64,000 nt of DNA. It comes from Mesorhizobium sangaii (lineage in GTDB: Bacteria > Pseudomonadota > Alphaproteobacteria > Rhizobiales > Rhizobiaceae). The position numbers and the translations under genes are program-made. The stretch covers positions 1 through 64,000 of the forward strand of contig NZ_JACHEF010000002.1 in assembly GCF_014207355.1 (NCBI RefSeq). Direction: 5' to 3'. The notes beneath the pieces were generated by a model. It searched no databases. It saw nothing but the letters and a program-made list of their open reading frames with translations, and was not told where the DNA came from. Every line of letters starts with the position of its first letter. The first letter of the stretch is position 1. Positions 56,026 through 63,787 of the stretch are shown piece by piece.

Positions 56026-56427
56026 CTAGCCCAGACGAGGCACGTCAGCAGCAAAGTGTGAAGCCATTGGCTTCCAGACGTGGAACCATCTGCGGTCGAT
56101 CAGGGTGGCTAGCCCTCTGCCGCGACGGCCCAGCGTATCTCCCAATCGGGTGGCCAGCACTAGCCCGGTAACAACGCCCACGATGACGAGGTTCGGCGCT
56201 TGTTCACGCGTCCTTGACTTCAACAATGGCTGCGCATCCGCTCGGGCACTGTGGTCGGCTGCTTGTACTGCATTCGGCGTCCATGCTCTGGTTTCAGTTG
56301 GCGTCAAGCTCCTATCGAACGCCAAAAGTTTCCGTCCGACATTTAAGCACTGCGCTGCGATCTTGCTGTTCGATTCTCCAGAACACCGGGTTCGCGAAAG
56401 AGAACTTCCCAATCTCATCCCGGCCAA
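56026..56427 (-). pseudogene. ndh: 5' remnant of a second NDH-2 gene
   Basis: The reading NLVIVG..TGLVLATRLGDTLGRRGR..ATLIDRRWFHVWKPM matches the first 70 codons of the intact ndh. The Gly-rich FAD loop is damaged (GVVTG for GGGVAG), and the rest, about 380 codons, is missing. Upstream DNA to about 56480 matches the intact ndh promoter, including the inverted repeat at 56381-56396. From 56428 to 56627 there is no other gene. Confidence 0.75.
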
Positions 56428-56627
56428 CTTGCTTCATGTGTACGGGTCGACGATCAAGCAGCGGAAACAATTCGTGTGCACGAATTTGATTGGAAACTGC
56501 GTTGTCGAGACCAAGCAACACACCAAGGCGACAGCTGCTGAGGCTGCGCACGGGCACGGGCCGTGCGACCACGAGCCATGGAGCCGTTCTCATATCACCC
56601 CCTGAGGGCGGTTGATCAAAGCGGACA

Positions 56628-57275
56628 TTACTTCTGCCGTCCTGACGATCTTTTCGCACTGATTGCCTCGAGAAACCCTGTCACCATCGGCATCGTGCCG
56701 GCTGTGAGCTCAAACTCTCCGGGCCCCCGGAGCCAATCAAGAACCGATCCATTGACCAATAGAAGAAGCGAGCGCGCCGCCATTGCTGGCGACAATGCGC
56801 GTGCGAGCCGGCCACGCGCGGCGGCCAGTCCGATGACGGATTCGAACCATTGCTGCAGCGCAAGGTCCGCATCCCGCTGGCGCGCAACGACGGGCAGCAT
56901 GTCGTCGGAATATTCGCACCGGAGCCACAGCACCGCTAGAATGCGGGGACGTTCGGGATGGATTTCGAACGACTGCAGCCCTTCGCCTATAGCGCCCGCC
57001 AGTTCGGCCAGCGGATCAAGCTTAGTTTCGGAGGCGAGGCGGGCCTTGAGGCGGTCACCGAGCTCCTCGTTTGGCACGTTGGCTCGCCGCTCCAGCGCGG
57101 TGAATATCTCCAGCTTGTCGCGAAAATGCCAGTAGATGGCCCCACGGGTTACCCCTGCGGCACTAGCGATCTGTTCAAGGGTACCGCGGGTCACGCCGCG
57201 CTTGAGGAAGACATCGATTGCGGCGGCTAAAACCGCCTCGCGGGTCTGTTCGGCCTCGGCCTTAGTCCGCCTCAT
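56628..57275 (-). CDS. TetR/AcrR-family regulator, pump-type
   Basis: 215 residues, with GTLEQIASAAGVTRGAIYWHFRDKLEI as the DNA-recognition helix region and a TtgR/AcrR-type C-terminus. AAGGA lies before the ATG. It is divergent from a fused pump remnant, with operator C between. Its original target has been deleted, so it may now control the intact pump or only its own operon. Confidence 0.88.
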   Translation of the reverse strand: MRRTKAEAEQTREAVLAAAIDVFLKRGVTRGTLEQIASAAGVTRGAIYWHFRDKLEIFTALERRANVPNEELGDRLKARLASETKLDPLAELAGAIGEGLQSFEIHPERPRILAVLWLRCEYSDDMLPVVARQRDADLALQQWFESVIGLAAARGRLARALSPAMAARSLLLLVNGSVLDWLRGPGEFELTAGTMPMVTGFLEAISAKRSSGRQK

Positions 57276-57322
57276 AATTCAGTCCTTCTGCCCTTTTTAC
57301 ATCATTCACGGCGACGCCTCTT

Positions 57323-57346
57323 TACATACATACAAGAATGTATATA
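57323..57346. promoter_or_regulatory. AcrR-type operator C (pump remnant)
   Basis: Exact reverse complement of operator A over 24 bases. It lies 48 bases from the tetR start and 66 bases from the fused ORF, so one bound regulator would control both directions. Confidence 0.75.
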
Positions 57347-57411
57347 AGCAAGCTCGAATTGTCCATGCTTCAGCTTTTCATCAGGCCTGACAGCAAACCA
57401 AGAGGTCGGTC

Positions 57412-57846
57412 ATGAAATCCGCTATCGTTTATGCTTCGCTGGGTTTGGTTCTGTTCGTGAGCATCGGCGCATCCGCACCGCCGCCGCCCGACATTCGGCC
57501 GGTCCGAACCGTTGTTGCCGCCGCCAGCGCTGAAGGGGAGCCTATATCGCTCACCGGCCATGTCCGCGCGCGGACCGAGGAAAATCTAGCCTTCCGTATC
57601 GATGGCAGAGTCATCAGCCGTAAAGCCGTTGTTGGGCAGGTCGTTCAACCTGGCGACATCGTCCCGGCTCTGTATGTCGCCTGGTTCAGGATCAGCGAAC
57701 CTCGTCCGGCTGAAGTGGCCGCTGCCGCATCACGGCATCACGACCCAGGAGGTCCGATGACGTTAACCAGGAGCTCACCTGGCGACTCCTTCTCAACTGC
57801 TCCCAATGTCAGGGACCAGCTGAAGACCCCGAGGACACTCCCATGA
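57412..57846 (+). pseudogene. Deletion fusion: start of the fusion protein joined to the end of the RND pump
   Basis: Residues 1-82 match the intact membrane-fusion protein (signal, PPPPDIRPVRTVVAAASAEGEP, ENLAFRIDGRVI, GQVVQPGDI). Residue 83 onward reads PALYVAWFRISEPRPAEVAA, the last transmembrane segment of the RND pump. About 4 kb has been lost between, in frame. A further 45 unrelated codons follow. The stop overlaps the next start (57843-57846, ATGA). The product, if made, is a secreted or membrane-attached short chimera with no pump function. Confidence 0.85.
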
Positions 57847-58280
57847 TGGACGCAGCGACTCTCTCGGCCGTATCCGCGCTCTCGGGCTCCGCCATTGGCG
57901 CTATGGCATCATTCGCCACCACTTGGCTCACGCAAAATCATCAAGATCGCAACCAACGGCTCGATAAGGAAGGGTCGCGCCGCGAGCGGCTATTCGCCGA
58001 GTTCATTGATCAGGCATCGAAGGCCTATGCTGACGGCGTGGTCCAGGAACGCCTGGACGACCCGGCCAAGCTGGTTCCGATGTACGCCACCATCAACAAG
58101 CTCCGCCTCTTTGCCAAGCCAGTCACGATCGAGGCTGCTGAGGCTGTCCTGTCAAGCATCGTCAAAGCCTACGAGGCCCCTTCGTCTGCTCTGGAAACGC
58201 TCAAGTCCGAGATCGCTGGCCATGACATCCTTCGCAGCTTTGCGGAATCTTGCCGGCTGGAGCTCACCTACTTGCGGTAG
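57843..58280 (+). CDS. Small membrane-anchored protein, second copy
   Basis: 145 residues, differing from the protein at 6532-6972 at about a dozen positions. The membrane helix and the charged helical region are intact, so this copy still looks functional. It starts inside an ATGA overlap with the fused pump ORF and so probably uses the RND promoter under operator C. The patatin partner that follows is dead. Confidence 0.7.
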   Translation: MMDAATLSAVSALSGSAIGAMASFATTWLTQNHQDRNQRLDKEGSRRERLFAEFIDQASKAYADGVVQERLDDPAKLVPMYATINKLRLFAKPVTIEAAEAVLSSIVKAYEAPSSALETLKSEIAGHDILRSFAESCRLELTYLR

Positions 58281-58291
58281 GATGAAAGACT

Positions 58292-58480
58292 ACGGCGACG
58301 AGGTTGTTCAAGCACTGTATCGGCCTGCTTGGCATCTGCGGCCCGATGCGAACCCCTGGGCTCCGGGAAACCCTGCTTAACGCCCTGTGCGCCAGCCAAC
58401 TTACAGCCTGCATCGCAGCTTACCCTCGCGACGGTGTGTCTGCACAGTACATGTCGAACGCGCAGGTGCGTGACTTCGAC
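58292..58480 (+). pseudogene. 5' fragment of the lipoprotein patatin gene, start and ribosome site destroyed
   Basis: It aligns with the first 60 codons of the gene at 5255-6520 (LFKHCIGL.GIC; ASQLTACIAAYPRDGV). The AGGAGG site has become AGGATG and the ATG has become ACG. A small internal deletion sits before the lipobox. All catalytic motifs are absent. Confidence 0.8.
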
Positions 58481-58560
58481 CACCCTCTAGTTTACGCTTG
58501 TATGCCGTTCTGCAAACACGAAGAGCGCGCCACATACCCCGCTTTCTCGCTTTCTTCACC

Positions 58561-58743
58561 ATGAAGCCCGAAGACCTCGCGCGCTTTCGCACCCTGGAGG
58601 ACCAGGCACTGCCGCTCGAGTTCGATTCCTATCTCTCCCGCCTGGAGCGGATGGAGCGGGCCGCCAGGCTCGCTCGGATCCACGAGGATGGCGCGCCGGC
58701 AGTGGCGGATGCCCTCTCAGACCGGATCCAATGGCGAGAGTAG
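58561..58743 (+). CDS. Short hypothetical ORF
   Basis: 60 codons (MKPEDLARFRTLEDQALPLEFDSYLSRLERMERAARLARIHEDG...) with natural-looking helical composition. An upstream ATG at 58498 is possible but gives unlikely residues. No ribosome site is clear. It may be the end of a lost gene. Convergent with the LysR gene. Confidence 0.35.
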   Translation: MKPEDLARFRTLEDQALPLEFDSYLSRLERMERAARLARIHEDGAPAVADALSDRIQWRE

Positions 58744-58799
58744 GTTGCGCACTCTACCTAGGCCATGTAGTCCCACCAAGGTCGTCAAGAGGCAGCGCG

Positions 58800-59696
58800 T
58801 CAAGGTTCCCTCATCTTGACCGCAAGGAAATCGATGAAACGGCGCACGGCGGGCAGGAGGCCGCGGCGGGACGGAAAGACTGCATGGATGATGCCCCTCG
58901 GTGGTAACCAGTCGGGCAGCAACACCTCCAGGTTCCCGCAAGCGATGTCCCCCGCCAGGATGTAGTCCGGCAGTTGCACGATGCCGACACCGTCCAGCGC
59001 GGCCTGGCGCAAAGTCATCATCTCGTCGGTGGTCAGTCGCGGCTGGTGGGGCACCGATTCCACCGTTCCGTCCGGCCCCGTCAGCCGCCATGCGTGCTCG
59101 CGGCCGGCCAAGCTGAAGCCCAGGCTCTCGAAGCGCGTCAGGTCGGCAGGTAATAGGGGGCGGCCCAGCCGGTCGAGTAGCGCCGGGCTCCCTGCCAGCA
59201 GCAAGGTACTTTCTCCCAGCACTTTCATGACCAGATCCGAACTCTCCAACGGCGGCATTCGGACCCGGAGCGCCACGTCGAAGCCCTCCTCGATCACGTC
59301 CACGCGCCGATTCGTCACCTCGTAGTGGATCTTCACACGCGGATGCTCTGCGAGGAAGCGCGAAACCAGCGGTGCCACGGTGGTCAGGCTGAGCACCATC
59401 GGGCAACTCACCCGAATGAGTCCCTGCGGCTCGGCTTGGACGCGCTCGACTGCCTCCTGCGCCGCCTCGGCCTCCGTCACCACGGCGAGGCAATGCCGAT
59501 AGTAGCCCTGCCCAATCTCGGTCACAGCGAAGCGGCGGGTCGAGCGCTGAAGCAGCCGCACGCCCAGCCGCTCCTCCAGAAGCGACACGCGCCGGCTCAG
59601 GGTTGACTTTGGAATGCCGAGCGCCCGGCTGGCGGGCGCGAAGCCCTTGTGCTCCACCACCTTGGCGAAGAAATAGAGGTCGTTGAGATCCTGCAT
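58800..59696 (-). CDS. LysR-family regulator of the azoreductase
   Basis: About 298 residues from ATG 59696. Helix-turn-helix: DLYFFAKVVEHKGFAPASRALGIPKSTLSRRVSLLEERLGVRLLQRSTR. The effector domain has the common LysR fold. It is divergent from azoR with a palindromic site between, the classical LysR arrangement in which the neighbour is the target. Confidence 0.88.
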   Translation of the reverse strand: MQDLNDLYFFAKVVEHKGFAPASRALGIPKSTLSRRVSLLEERLGVRLLQRSTRRFAVTEIGQGYYRHCLAVVTEAEAAQEAVERVQAEPQGLIRVSCPMVLSLTTVAPLVSRFLAEHPRVKIHYEVTNRRVDVIEEGFDVALRVRMPPLESSDLVMKVLGESTLLLAGSPALLDRLGRPLLPADLTRFESLGFSLAGREHAWRLTGPDGTVESVPHQPRLTTDEMMTLRQAALDGVGIVQLPDYILAGDIACGNLEVLLPDWLPPRGIIHAVFPSRRGLLPAVRRFIDFLAVKMREP

Positions 59697-59709
59697 AGCC
59701 GCCACCGTC

Positions 59710-59725
59710 GTTCCATTGTTGGAAC
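59710..59725. promoter_or_regulatory. LysR operator between lysR and azoR
   Basis: GTTCCATTGTTGGAAC is a perfect 6-4-6 inverted repeat containing the LysR T-N11-A motif. It lies 14 bases from the lysR start and 100 bases from azoR. Confidence 0.65.
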
Positions 59726-59824
59726 AGTGAGTGCCATGGAGGCCTCCTAATGGCAACGTCGTTCGACGGTTATGTTCAGTGGGACAGAAAGGACGGCCAA
59801 TTGGGCCAGTCCCGGAGGATTACC

Positions 59825-60460
59825 ATGACCAAAACGCTTCTTCATATTGACTCTAGCGCCCTCGGCGACTTTTCCACCTCGCGCAAGCTGACCGCCTCCA
59901 TTGTGAGCGCCTGGCAGCAGGCCGATCTTCACGTTCGGGTCACCTATCGCGATCTGGCGGCCGCGCCCCCGGCCCACCTGACGGGGCGAGTGATGATGGC
60001 CATGCGCTCCCGCGACCTGACGGGCCTGAGTGATGAGGAGCGGGTGCAGATTGCTTTCTCGGACGATCTGGTCGAGGAGTTCCTCGCCGCCGACGCGGTC
60101 GTGATCGGGGCGCCCATGTACAACTTCAGCCTGCCCACACCGCTCAAGGCCTGGATCGATCGCATCGCTCAGGCCGGCCGCACCTTCAAGTACACCGAAT
60201 CCGGCCCGGTGGGGCTCGCCGGGGGCAAGCGCGTCGTGATCGCCTCCTCGCGTGGTGGGATGTACGCCGGCACGCCCCTGGAGGCCGCCCTCGACCACCA
60301 GGAGGCCTACCTGCGTGGTGTGCTCGGGTTCACGGGCATCACTGACGTGGCCATCGTTCGCGCCGAAGGCACCAACATGGGACCTGAGGCCGTGGAACAA
60401 GCGATGATCTCGGCGCATGAGCAGATCGAGCGCCTGTTCGTTACTTCGCTAGCAGCCTGA
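59825..60460 (+). CDS. azoR: FMN-dependent NADH-azoreductase
   Basis: About 211 residues with GGAGG six bases before the ATG. The flavodoxin-like fold starts TKTLLHIDSSALGDFSTSRKLT (FMN phosphate loop). GAPMYNFSLPTPLKAWIDRIAQAGRTFKY and SSRGGMYAG bind the flavin. It reduces azo dyes and quinones using NADH, in the cytoplasm. A pirin gene follows 17 bases downstream; azoreductase-pirin pairs under LysR control respond to quinone or electrophile stress. Confidence 0.9.
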   Translation: MTKTLLHIDSSALGDFSTSRKLTASIVSAWQQADLHVRVTYRDLAAAPPAHLTGRVMMAMRSRDLTGLSDEERVQIAFSDDLVEEFLAADAVVIGAPMYNFSLPTPLKAWIDRIAQAGRTFKYTESGPVGLAGGKRVVIASSRGGMYAGTPLEAALDHQEAYLRGVLGFTGITDVAIVRAEGTNMGPEAVEQAMISAHEQIERLFVTSLAA

Positions 60461-60477
60461 GGTTCAGGAGGAAAGGC

Positions 60478-61159
60478 ATGCGCTACAAGGCCGAAAGAGC
60501 CCCCATGGTGATCGACCAGGGCATGTTCGTCGTCCACGCTGCCATGCCGGGGCTCAACATCCCCGGCCATCCTGACCATGGTTATGGCCCACTCGCGCTG
60601 ATTGCCGAGTCGTTCATGGCTCCCGACACTTGGATCACGATGCACGAGCACGTGCAGGACGAGATCATCTCCTATGTGCCCCATGGCGTCATGCGGCACG
60701 ATGACCGCACGACGGGCAACCTCATCACCGACCCGGACCACCTCATGGTCATGAATGCGGGCCGCAGCTTCTGGCACGAGGAGCGCACGCTCGCCGGTGA
60801 CCCGCCGCTTCGGATGTTGCAGATCTTCGTGCGGCCGCACACGCTTGATCTGGAGCCTCGCATCCAGCATGGATCGCTGGCGACTCCCGAGCCCAACTGG
60901 TGGCGGCATCTCGTCGGTCCCGAAGGTGGCGCTGCTCCGTTCGTCGGGCATGCGGTTCGACCAGGCCGAGAGCGGATTGACGACCGATCCGGCCGAGTTG
61001 GTCCTTCGGGCCGTTGAACCTGCGCTCGTCGTGTCGTTCGTGATCTACCCCGAGGCCCTGATCACGCGGGGCGGCACGATTGGGGATGGCGCGGCATGGA
61101 AGGCAGCAGCCCGGCTCGAAGGAGAGAAGGTTTACCGGAGCCGCTCATCCCATAAATGA
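60478..61159 (+). pseudogene. Pirin-family bicupin, internal deletion and frameshift
   Basis: The N-terminal cupin is good (HEHVQDEIISYVPHGVMRHDD, with the metal-binding His and Glu, and HEERTLAGDPPLRMLQIFVRPHTLDLEPRIQH). Near 60945 the frame shifts and about 60 residues of the second cupin are missing. The end of the family (VEPALVVSFVIYPEALITRGGTIGDG) is in another frame, closing at 61159. Pirins act on quercetin-like flavonoids or as redox sensors. The remaining ORF of 179 codons might still give the N-terminal cupin alone. Confidence 0.7.
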
Positions 61160-61165
61160 GTAGCC

Positions 61166-61639
61166 TTGCCTTTGACAGCCTGCTGCTCCAACGTTCCAAG
61201 CAGGCAGCAGTGGCTCGAGCCCGAAGAAGAGGTCAGGGTTTTCTTGCTCGAAGGGGTTGAGACCTCGAAAAGGCGACGTGACCTGCTCCTCCGAGGCGAG
61301 CGGCACGTTCTAGGTTTGCCTATTGAAGGCGTATCCTCCCAGTGCGGCAGCGCATCCTGGTATGCACTACATTCGAACACGGCTTCCGGCGAGCGCATGA
61401 ACCCGGCCCTTATGACGGCAGCACACCGCACATTGCCGTTCGGCACGACGTTGAAGGTGATCAATCGGCAGAACGGAAGATCTGTCGTCGTCCGCATCAA
61501 CGACCGCGGACCATTCGTGAAAAGCAGGATGATAGACCTGTCCAAGGCAGCCGCGTGTCAACTTGGCTTTTTAAACCCTGGCCGCACTTCAGTTTGCATG
61601 CTTCCTACGCCGTCTTCAGCGCGTTTGGCTCGGATATAA
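61166..61639 (+). pseudogene. RlpA-like domain, without signal peptide
   Basis: From about 61340 the frame reads GSASWYALHSNTASGERMNPALMTAAHRTLPFGTTLKV and SVVVRINDRGPFVKSRMIDLSKAAACQLGF. This is the double-psi beta-barrel of RlpA, including the catalytic Asp in NDRGPF. RlpA is a septal lytic transglycosylase acting outside the membrane. The first 58 codons are unrelated and no signal peptide is present. The tail also diverges after GFLNPGRTS. It is therefore a domain without its export signal and probably inactive. Confidence 0.6.
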
Positions 61640-62179
61640 CGAGCCAATCCGGATGGCTAGAGGCGTCCTCAGCCGAGGCATCCGCCCGCCTGCCGGCAGG
61701 ACTGCCGCCTTTTTTGGCGCAATACGGCAAGCTCGCCGGTCGGAGACCGCAAGCGAAGCTCGGCGTACCAGGCAAATTCAACTCGTATGGACCAAACTCG
61801 CAGGTCATGGATAACATGACCAACGACGTCTACGACTTCGACCGAATGATGGTTGATTGGGCGTGGATACAGAGCCCAAAGTGTCCGAGTGTGTGGATGC
61901 AGGCCGAATAAATCCTCGCCGCTTGGCGACAGTCAAAAGCGAAAGTGATCTGCCCTTAATCATGAGGATATCAGGTCTTCGTCGTTTCAGAGTCGTAAGG
62001 CTCTGGCGCCTCAGTTCATGCAACAGGCATGCAACATCGGGCGCCGGAAACAAATCTTTGCGTAGGCCCCTAGCACCTTCGCGTATGACGGTAATACCCT
62101 TGTGCAATTGTTGAATGGCCTCGCCGTCGGTAGTTTTCTACGTGTCGGCCATCTACTTGCACAGGTATGGTCGGCGCCA
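61640..62179. other. No gene seen
   Basis: A frame (61342-61911) stays open with a passable stretch (GLPPFLAQYGKLAGRRPQAKLG), but I recognise nothing. The right end leads into the small-RNA candidate. Confidence 0.4.
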
Positions 62180-62262
62180 AGCTAGCCACGCATCCTCCCT
62201 GTCTGAGGTTAGCTAATAAAAGAAACCCGCTGCCAACGCTCTCCTCCGGTAGCGGGTTTTCT
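62180..62262 (+). ncRNA. Candidate small RNA with two anti-Shine-Dalgarno loops
   Basis: Hairpin 1 pairs AGCTAGCC (62180-62187) with GGTTAGCT (62207-62214), with one G-U pair, and has TCCTCCCT in its loop. Hairpin 2 pairs AAACCCGCT (62223-62231) with AGCGGGTTT (62251-62259), has CTCTCCTCC in its loop, and is followed by TTTTCTTATTT, a good terminator. Paired loops with CCUCC-type motifs are the hallmark of the alphaproteobacterial CcsR/cuckoo and alpha-r14 small RNAs, which act on ribosome sites of target mRNAs. The 5' end and promoter are not defined. Family membership is inferred. Confidence 0.6.
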
Positions 62263-62461
62263 TATTTGCTTCGGCGATACAGCGCGCCGGGCGATGCTCG
62301 GCCACGACGAGAGAGTATGGAATGGATCACGGTGTCGATATCGCCGGACTGGACGCGGCACGACCGGGCACCCAGCCCGAAACCGGCTTGGCAAGCGTCG
62401 ATGCGCTCGCAAGGATCGCTCACGACCCGGCAAGGCGCGCGCAAGGCAGATCCTGACGGGC

Positions 62462-63203
62462 TCACTTCGCCCGGCATGGTCTGCCGGGTGAGCGGCTCGA
62501 TACGGTCCTTCGAGCAGCTCGCCGTAACATTCGCCGCCTGAGACCGTTCATTCGCGACATCATTTGTCCACCGCCCCAGTCCGCAGTCATTTCACTCACG
62601 AAATCGACGGCACGCACCAGGCCCTGCAAGACGTCACGCTTCTCCGAGAGATAGTCCCCCAGTCGATCAACGTGGCGCGGTTGGCCCCGAACGACCCGGT
62701 TGGAGTGGATTGCTTTGCGGCCCCCGCTGTCCGGTACGTGGAAGGCGGTTGTCGACAGGGTGCGCAGTTCGGTCGCGGGCTGCTCCAGGTTATCAGCGAG
62801 GCGGTCGACGATCTCGTCGCAAAGATCGACGAGCACCTCCAGACTGGGGGGCGGGGCGGCGACCGGAACCGTCGAACCGCCCGGCGACCGCGTCGAAGGC
62901 CGGCAACGCAGCGAAGCGAACGGTAATCAAGCGCTCGCGCGAAAGTACGAACCCGAAAGGTGCAACCTGCGGCACCCCGCCTTCGACATGCATAACCATC
63001 GGAACGCTCATGGAAAGCACGCCGTCGCGTGCTTTGAGCCGGCTTGAGCTTTCGATCTCGGCAAGGCATTCGCGGCTCGGCACCGCGACGCCAGTCAGCT
63101 TCTGGACTTCTGTGAGTTCTGTCGGATCGGGGTCGCGCAGATCAAACCAGATTGCTTGCGTCTTTGATTCAGAAGTTTTGCTTTGCGGATAGACGCTCAA
63201 CAT
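62462..63203 (-). pseudogene. corA: CorA-type magnesium transporter, frameshifted and truncated
   Basis: The first frame (63203 to about 62890) reads AIWFDLRDPDPTELTEVQKLTGVAVPSRECLAEIE, the CorA N-terminal domain. Another frame (about 62836 to 62560) continues with VLVDLCDEIVDRLADNLEQ and FVSEMTADWGGG. The two membrane helices and the GMN signature are missing. CorA imports Mg2+ or Co2+. It is dead through at least one frameshift and loss of the pore. Confidence 0.75.
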
Positions 63204-63289
63204 CGGAGGGGCGCGGTCAAACCAAATGAGCGACCGTGAGCGCGAACTCGAAGGCGCGCTCCATTCTGTTTGCGTTTACCCATCACGCT

Positions 63290-63787
63290 TCACGACCCCG
63301 GCTGCGTATAGACAAGGGGGCGCACGCCGCGCTGATAGTCCTTTGTCGGCAGGGCCGGTTGCGGCCGTGCGTAGAACATCGGCTCGCGTGTATCGAGACC
63401 GGCGTCGGTGGCCTGCATCTTCATCTCTACCCCAGTGCCGTCGGCTTCCGCCTTACCCATCGCATCTTGCAACTGTTGCGCGGCTTGCTGGCTCCATGGC
63501 AGCACATAGAAGCGCGGCTCAGTCGAGCCGGGCGTGGTGAGCCATACGTAGATGGCTTGGTTCTCAACCGGCACGGCGCCCACCACTTGGCCCTTTGCCG
63601 TGTCACGCCACTCGAGCGTCAGGGGCTTGGGACGGCCAAGAAGCTCGCTGGCGCCGACATAGACGACGGTGATCAGCGCCAGGAAGATGCCGACCGAGAG
63701 GGTGCGGCGGACAAAACCTGCATGCGGCAGGATGACGAAGATGAACGCGCCGAGCAGCAGAGCGAAGATGACGGGAGCGATCATCAT
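63290..63787 (-). CDS. Hypothetical membrane protein
   Basis: 165 residues. Two hydrophobic helices at the N-terminus (VIFALLLGAFIFVIL; TLSVGIFLALITVVYVGASELLG) are followed by a soluble domain with a beta-rich pattern (LEWRDTAKGQVVGAVPVENQAIYVWLTTPGSTEPRFYVLPWSQQAAQQL). Not recognised. Its ATG overlaps the upstream gene stop by ATGA (63784-63787), so the two form one operon. Confidence 0.6.
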   Translation of the reverse strand: MMIAPVIFALLLGAFIFVILPHAGFVRRTLSVGIFLALITVVYVGASELLGRPKPLTLEWRDTAKGQVVGAVPVENQAIYVWLTTPGSTEPRFYVLPWSQQAAQQLQDAMGKAEADGTGVEMKMQATDAGLDTREPMFYARPQPALPTKDYQRGVRPLVYTQPGS

